NCBI RefSeq assembly: GCF_044904705.1 | Contig: NZ_JADIKL010000001.1 | Location: forward strand, 1 to 64,000 | Reading direction: 5' to 3' | DNA from: Rhodanobacter_A agri | GTDB lineage: Bacteria > Pseudomonadota > Gammaproteobacteria > Xanthomonadales > Rhodanobacteraceae | Length of the DNA stretch: 64,000 nucleotides | Shown: one piece after another, positions 59,400 through 64,000 of the stretch | Numbering within the stretch: the first letter of the stretch is position 1 | Layout of the letters: every line of letters begins with the position of its first letter | Notes under the pieces: model-generated | The model's database searches: none | What the model was told of the DNA's origin: nothing | What the model saw: only the letters and a program-made list of their open reading frames with translations | Program-made: the position numbers and the translations under genes

Positions 59400-60218
59400 A
59401 TGGCCCTTCATGCCCACCAGCGCCTGCGCCACGACGTCGTGCTGCGCAGGCTCGACGTGCTGCGCGTCGAGCGTCTCTCTCCGCACATGCAGCGGGTGAC
59501 ACTCGGCGGCGCCGCGTTGCGCGGCTTCCACAGCGCAGCGCCCGACGACCATGTGAAGCTGTTCTTCCCCGACCGCGCCGGCGCGCTGGTATTGCCTACG
59601 CCAGGAGCGAACGGCCTGGAATTTCCCGCCGGCCTCGAACCATCGCCCATGCGCGACTACACGCCGCGCCGCCACGATGCGGCACGCGGCGAACTGGTCG
59701 TCGACTTCGTGCTGCACGGCGACGGCCCCGCCTCCGAGTGGGCGGCACAGGCTGCGCCAGGCCAGCGCCTCGGCGCCGGCGGCCCGCGCGGTTCGTTCGT
59801 GGTGGCCGGCGACTTCGACCGCTACGTGCTGGTGGGCGACGAGACTGCCCTGCCGGCAATCGGCCGTTGGTTGGAAGAGATGCCTGCCGATGCACGCGCC
59901 ACCGCGTTGATCGAGCTTCCCGAAACCGCCGATCGTCAGTCGCTGCACACGCGCGCCGATGCCGACATCCGCTGGCTGGAACGCAACGGCGAACCCGCCG
60001 CGGACAGCCACCGCCTGGAACAGGCCTTGCGCGAACTGCCCACCATCGAAGGCGACAGTTTCTACTGGATCGCCGCCGAATCGCGCCGCGCCCGCGCCAT
60101 GCGTCAATGGCTGGATCAGCGCGGCGTGCCGAAAGACTGGATCAAGGCCACCGGCTATTGGAAAGCCCATGCGGACGACGACGAGGATGGATCGCCGCAT
60201 GAACGCGAGATGAGTTGA
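59400..60218 (+). CDS. Siderophore-interacting protein / NADPH ferric-siderophore reductase (YqjH/ViuB-like)
   Basis: 272 residues. N-terminal FAD-binding domain (VLRVERLSPHMQRVTLGG; MRDYTPRRHD, the RxYTxR flavin motif), then the short C-terminal SIP domain (DRYVLVGDETALPAIGRWLE and FYWIAAESRRARAMRQWL). Such proteins reduce ferric siderophore complexes in the cytosol to release iron. It follows the YqjI-like regulator gene by 78 bases and is probably its main target. Confidence 0.9.
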   Translation: MALHAHQRLRHDVVLRRLDVLRVERLSPHMQRVTLGGAALRGFHSAAPDDHVKLFFPDRAGALVLPTPGANGLEFPAGLEPSPMRDYTPRRHDAARGELVVDFVLHGDGPASEWAAQAAPGQRLGAGGPRGSFVVAGDFDRYVLVGDETALPAIGRWLEEMPADARATALIELPETADRQSLHTRADADIRWLERNGEPAADSHRLEQALRELPTIEGDSFYWIAAESRRARAMRQWLDQRGVPKDWIKATGYWKAHADDDEDGSPHEREMS

Positions 60219-60316
60219 ACCGGGCGTTCACTACAAAACCTTGCCATGCCATCGGTTAAGCCTTGGCGCACCACCATTGCTATCGGGTGCCGCATCGCGG
60301 CTACAGGGAAACGATC

Positions 60317-62437
60317 ATGAAGCGCAGCCGCAAACTGCTGGCATGGATCATCGGTGTGCCCGCGACCTTGCTGATCGTGCTGGTTTCGGCGCTGGTGATA
60401 GCGCTTTCCCTGTTCAACTGGAACAAGCTCAAGCCGACCATCAACGCGCAGGCCAGCACGGCCATCGGCCGCCCATTCGCGATCAACGGCAACCTCGGCG
60501 TGCAGTGGATGCGCGACGCGCAATCGCAGGGCTGGCGCGCCTGGGTGCCGTGGCCGCACATCGTGGCGCAGGACATCTCCGTGGCGAACCCGACGTGGAC
60601 GAAGCAGCCACAGTTCGCACATCTCGACGCGTTGCGCTTCAGCCTCTCGCCGCTGGACCTGTTGCAACACCGCGTGCGCATTCCCACCCTGCAACTGGTG
60701 AACCCCAGCGTGGATCTGGAGCGCGACGCACAGGGCCGCGCCAACTGGACGTTCGACCTTCCGCAGAGCAGCACACCTTCCGCATGGACGGTGGACCTCG
60801 GCGCCATCGGTTTCGACGCCGGCCAGATCGCACTGGACGATGCCACCGGCCGCGTGAAGATAGCCGCGCACATCGAACCGCTGCAGCAGGCGATTCCCTA
60901 CGACCAGATCGTGGCGCAAGCGGCGGCGGAAGCACGCACGCAGGCGGTCAGCAGCGCCGGGCGCGGTGCCGACAAGACAGTGGGCAAGGAAGACGAGCAA
61001 GGCCAGCCCGAAGACGCAGCCGCGCGGCGGTCCAGCTACCAGTTCGCCTGGACCGCGAAAGGCAGCTACCAGGGCGCGTCGCTGGACGGCAGCGGCAAGA
61101 TCGGCGCCGTGCTGGCCTTGCAACAGTCCAACCAGCCGTTCCCGCTGCAGGCAAAACTGCGTATCGGCGATACCCACATCGCCTTGGTCGGCACGCTCAC
61201 CGACCCCATCCATCTCGGCGCGCTGAACCTGCGCCTGTGGCTCGCCGGCTCCAGCATGGCGAAGCTCTACCCCATTCTCGGCGTGACCCTTCCCGATACC
61301 CCGCCCTACGCCACCCGCGGCCGCCTCACCGCCACACTGGGACGCAAGGGCAGCCAGTTCGGCTATCACGGTTTCCGCGCACGCGTGGGCGGCAGCGACC
61401 TGGCCGGCGACGTCGACTACGTCACCGGCGGCGCGCGCCCCAAGCTCAGCGGCAAGGTGCAGGCCACGCTGTTGCGCTTCGCCGATCTCGCGCCGCTGGT
61501 CGGCGGCGGCGGTTCCAGCACCACCGCGCCCCCGCCCGCCACATCGGATCGCGTGCTGCCTACGCAATCCTTCCGCACCGATCGCTGGAAGGCGATGGAT
61601 GCCGACGTCACCTTCTCCGCCGGGCGCATCGAGCACGGCCCGTCGCTGCCGATCCAGTCGCTGTCCACGCACCTGGTGATGGACGACGGCGCGCTCGCAC
61701 TGGACCCGCTGCGCTTCGGCGTGGCCGGCGGCCAGGTCAACGGCATGCTGCGCCTGGACGGCGGGGCCGCACCGATGCGCGGCACGCTGAAACTGGGTGT
61801 ACGCCAACTGCGCATCGAGCAGTTGTCGCAGAGCTTCGCGGCGATGCGCACCAGCCTCGGCGAGATCAACGGCGACGCTGCGCTGGATGCACGCGGCAAC
61901 TCCGTCGCCAGCTTGCTCGGCACGGCCAGCGGCCAGTTGAAGCTGCTGATGGACAACGGCGCGATCAGCCGCAACCTGCTCGAGATGGCCGGCCTCAATG
62001 TGGGCAACATCGTGCTCGGCAAGCTGTTCGGCGACAAGACAGTGAAGATCGACTGCGCCGCCAGCGATCTCGTGGCGCAGGACGGCCTGTTCCGCACCCG
62101 GCTGCTCGTGTTCGATACCCAGGACGCCCTTATCGACGTCAAGGGCACGGTGAACTTCGCCAACGAGAAGATGGACCTGGACGTGACGCCCCACACCAAG
62201 GGTTTCCGCGTGTTGTCGCTGCGCTCGCCACTGTACGTACGCGGCACGTTCAAGCAGCCCGACGTGGGCGTGCACACCGGCCCGCTGCTGGCACGCGGTG
62301 CCGGCGCGGTGGCGCTGGGCGTGTTCGCCGCACCCGCGGCCGCGCTGCTGGCGCTGGTCGCCCCCAGCCACGGCACCGGCGACGCCAATACCTGCACCAC
62401 GATCCTGCAGCAGATGAGCACGCCAGCCCGGCGCTGA
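60317..62437 (+). CDS. AsmA-family protein
   Basis: 706 residues from the ATG at 60317, preceded by AGGGA. One N-terminal transmembrane anchor (LLAWIIGVPATLLIVLVSAL) is followed by the AsmA domain (NWNKLKPTINAQASTAIGRPFAINGNLGVQW) and a large repeated beta-rich periplasmic part with a Gly/Ser/Thr/Pro linker near residue 415 (GGGGSSTTAPPPA). AsmA-like proteins form hydrophobic grooves and act in lipid transport to the outer membrane. It has a C-terminal hydrophobic stretch (GAGAVALGVFAAPAAALLALV). Confidence 0.87.
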   Translation: MKRSRKLLAWIIGVPATLLIVLVSALVIALSLFNWNKLKPTINAQASTAIGRPFAINGNLGVQWMRDAQSQGWRAWVPWPHIVAQDISVANPTWTKQPQFAHLDALRFSLSPLDLLQHRVRIPTLQLVNPSVDLERDAQGRANWTFDLPQSSTPSAWTVDLGAIGFDAGQIALDDATGRVKIAAHIEPLQQAIPYDQIVAQAAAEARTQAVSSAGRGADKTVGKEDEQGQPEDAAARRSSYQFAWTAKGSYQGASLDGSGKIGAVLALQQSNQPFPLQAKLRIGDTHIALVGTLTDPIHLGALNLRLWLAGSSMAKLYPILGVTLPDTPPYATRGRLTATLGRKGSQFGYHGFRARVGGSDLAGDVDYVTGGARPKLSGKVQATLLRFADLAPLVGGGGSSTTAPPPATSDRVLPTQSFRTDRWKAMDADVTFSAGRIEHGPSLPIQSLSTHLVMDDGALALDPLRFGVAGGQVNGMLRLDGGAAPMRGTLKLGVRQLRIEQLSQSFAAMRTSLGEINGDAALDARGNSVASLLGTASGQLKLLMDNGAISRNLLEMAGLNVGNIVLGKLFGDKTVKIDCAASDLVAQDGLFRTRLLVFDTQDALIDVKGTVNFANEKMDLDVTPHTKGFRVLSLRSPLYVRGTFKQPDVGVHTGPLLARGAGAVALGVFAAPAAALLALVAPSHGTGDANTCTTILQQMSTPARR

Positions 62438-62485
62438 ATCACGGGCGCGACGTAGAATGCGGCGTCTCCCATCGATGTGTCCCCC

Positions 62486-63415
62486 ATGCAAGCCACCCAC
62501 CGGGCCCGACTGCAGATCCACTTCTGCGTGCTGTTGTGGGGCTTCACCGCGATCCTCGGCAAGCTAATCACTTTGCCCGCGTTGCCGCTGGTGTGGTGGC
62601 GCATGTTGCTGGTGACGGCCGCGCTGCTGCTGATGCCGCGGGTATGGCGTGGCCTGCGCGCGATGCCGCCGCGGCTGCGCTGGGCCTATGCCGGCATTGG
62701 CGCGCTGGTATCGCTGCACTGGCTTACCTTCTATGCCGCGATCAAGCTGGCCAATGCCTCGGTAGGCGCCACCTGCATCGCACTGGGGCCGGTGTTCCTG
62801 GCCTTTGTGGAACCATGGGTCGCCAAGCGCCGGTTCGACCCCCGCGAGCTGCTGATCGGCGTAGCCGTGGTGCCGGGCGTGGCGATGGTGGTGGGCGGCG
62901 TGCCGCACGGCATGCGGCTCGGCATCGCGGTGGGCGTGCTGTCAGCGCTGTTCGTGGCCTTGTTCGGTTCGCTCAACAAGCGGCTGGTGGAACACAGCGA
63001 CCCGCTCACCGTCACTTGCATCGAGCTCGGCACCGGCACCGCCTTCCTCACCCTGCTCGCACCGCTGCTGCCGCACACGGGCGCCGCCTTCGTGCTGCCG
63101 GGCGCGCATGACGCGCTGCTGCTGCTCGGGCTGTCCTTCGGCTGCACCTTGCTGCCGTTCGCGCTGGCGCTGGTGGCGCTGCGCCACATGAGCGCGTTCG
63201 GCATGCAGATGGTGACCAACCTGGAGCCGGTCTACGCCATCGTGCTGGCGATGCTGCTGCTGGGCGAGCAGCGGCAGCTCGACGGATGGTTCTATGCGGG
63301 CGTCGCGGTCATCCTCGTCGCGGTGTTCGCGCATCCCCTGCTGGGGCGCCGGCAGCAGCCGGCCGGTCAGCCCGAGCTGCTGGGAACGACTGAGAGCCAC
63401 AACATCGTGGAGTAG
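62486..63415 (+). CDS. EamA/DMT-family transporter
   Basis: 309 residues from the ATG at 62486; GTG 62477 is an alternative. Ten transmembrane segments in two EamA repeats, with FCVLLWGFTAILGKLITLP in TM1 and LHWLTFYAAIKLANASVGATCIALGPVF at the end of the first repeat. Substrate unknown; related proteins export amino acids or metabolites. It follows the asmA-like gene by 48 bases on the same strand. Confidence 0.87.
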   Translation: MQATHRARLQIHFCVLLWGFTAILGKLITLPALPLVWWRMLLVTAALLLMPRVWRGLRAMPPRLRWAYAGIGALVSLHWLTFYAAIKLANASVGATCIALGPVFLAFVEPWVAKRRFDPRELLIGVAVVPGVAMVVGGVPHGMRLGIAVGVLSALFVALFGSLNKRLVEHSDPLTVTCIELGTGTAFLTLLAPLLPHTGAAFVLPGAHDALLLLGLSFGCTLLPFALALVALRHMSAFGMQMVTNLEPVYAIVLAMLLLGEQRQLDGWFYAGVAVILVAVFAHPLLGRRQQPAGQPELLGTTESHNIVE

Positions 63416-63610
63416 GTGCTGGTCCTGGTCGCTCCGAACGAACTGCGCCGACATGCGGAACGGGCGCGGATTTCGAGGTCCGGGCGGGCGGTACGAAGGT
63501 TTGGGGTCACCGCCTGACCGACACCTATATGGCGCGTTGCTTGCCGCGCGACGGCGGCAATCACGATCAGAGATACTCAGGTCGACACAAACAGCGAGGG
63601 GCAAGCCAGT

Positions 63611-64000
63611 ATGCAGGTCCAAGGATCGATCCCGGGAGCCCATCCGCGTCTGGCGGCCCTGGCAGGGCTGGCCTTGGGATGCAGTGTTGCGTTGGCCGCT
63701 GGTAACGCCGTCGCGGCCGCATCCGTACTGCCGCCTTTCGTCATCGGCCCGACGGCGAATGACCCTCACAGCCACGCTGCCTTCCCCGGGACGCCGCACG
63801 ACATCATCAAGGTGTCGTCGCGCCTGCGCGTGACAAATGCCGTCGCCCAGGGACTCAACTTCTTCGCCATCCAGGTCAACTTTCCCAACAAGACCTGGGC
63901 ACACGGCGGCCCCCAACGGGTTGATGGCCACTATCAGATGAACTGGGGCGGGTTGGTCAACCGCGGTGGCGGTTCGAAAGACTATCGCGAGGAAGATCCC
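63611..64000 (+). CDS. Secreted protein of unknown function (3' end outside window)
   Basis: 130 codons from the ATG at 63611 (GAGGGG upstream) to the window edge, with no stop. A signal peptide of about 36 residues ends near NAVAAA. The mature part has FVIGPTANDPHSHAAFPG, GLNFFAIQVNFPNKTWAHGG and a final Gly-rich stretch. I do not recognise the family. The 195 bases before it hold no clear gene. Confidence 0.6.
   Translation, partial: MQVQGSIPGAHPRLAALAGLALGCSVALAAGNAVAAASVLPPFVIGPTANDPHSHAAFPGTPHDIIKVSSRLRVTNAVAQGLNFFAIQVNFPNKTWAHGGPQRVDGHYQMNWGGLVNRGGGSKDYREEDP

Noticed and set aside
60155..62521. 788-codon open frame on the minus strand
   Set aside because: Mirror of the AsmA-family gene, whose N-terminal anchor, ribosome site and domain order are convincing.

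Overview
The window is 64 kb of GC-rich, gene-dense DNA. The gene content points to a gammaproteobacterium of the Xanthomonadales, most likely Rhodanobacteraceae (Rhodanobacter, Dyella or Frateuria type). This assignment is an inference from gene families and codon style, not from a marker gene. No rRNA, tRNA, CRISPR array or intact transposon was seen.

Positions 1-6.7k: the start of an OmpA-type outer-membrane protein, cut by the window edge, then acnD, a 2H phosphoesterase, prpF and prpD on the minus strand. Positions 6.8-7.7k: a yybP-ykoY manganese riboswitch in front of a TerC-family membrane protein. Positions 7.7-12.1k: a five-gene minus-strand operon resembling fap functional-amyloid clusters, with two or three small secreted proteins, a C39 peptidase and a coiled-coil/beta-barrel exporter. 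Positions 12.6-16.1k: prpB-prpC, with a divergent gene that joins a DNA-binding domain to a complete citrate-synthase domain and has an 11-bp inverted repeat at its start. Positions 16.3-23.1k: ahpC-ahpF, prpE, malate dehydrogenase and an aminotransferase. All methylcitrate-cycle enzymes (PrpE, PrpC, AcnD/PrpF, PrpD, PrpB) plus Mdh therefore lie within 23 kb in three transcription units, enough to turn propionate into pyruvate and regenerate oxaloacetate.

Positions 23.3-28.3k hold housekeeping and small genes (GlsB-like, YidB-like, cyclophilin, TypA/BipA), a brnTA toxin-antitoxin locus whose toxin gene is frameshifted, and an AIM24-family protein. Positions 28.5-36.2k hold a heavy-metal type RND efflux operon (adaptor, pump, outer-membrane factor, OprB-type porin) preceded by a good promoter and a leader of about 550 nt with small ORFs and hairpins. 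Positions 36.3-43k contain a methyltransferase, a DUF1800/DUF1501 pair, a second DUF1800 gene, a YgjP-like metallopeptidase and a DUF6348-type protein. Positions 43-51.5k contain a membrane protein, an amidohydrolase, an HtrA-like protease, a divergent aldehyde dehydrogenase/LysR pair and a PadR-controlled membrane protein.

Positions 51.6-54.2k look accessory: a MazG-like gene remnant and a large secreted GloVer/FG-GAP repeat protein of different composition. Positions 54.4-64k contain an amino-acid permease, a 2OG-Fe(II) oxygenase, a periplasmic cyclophilin, a lipid-type methyltransferase, a His-rich PadR regulator (YqjI-like) with tandem operators next to a siderophore-interacting ferric reductase (YqjH-like), an AsmA protein, an EamA exporter and the start of a secreted protein of unknown function.
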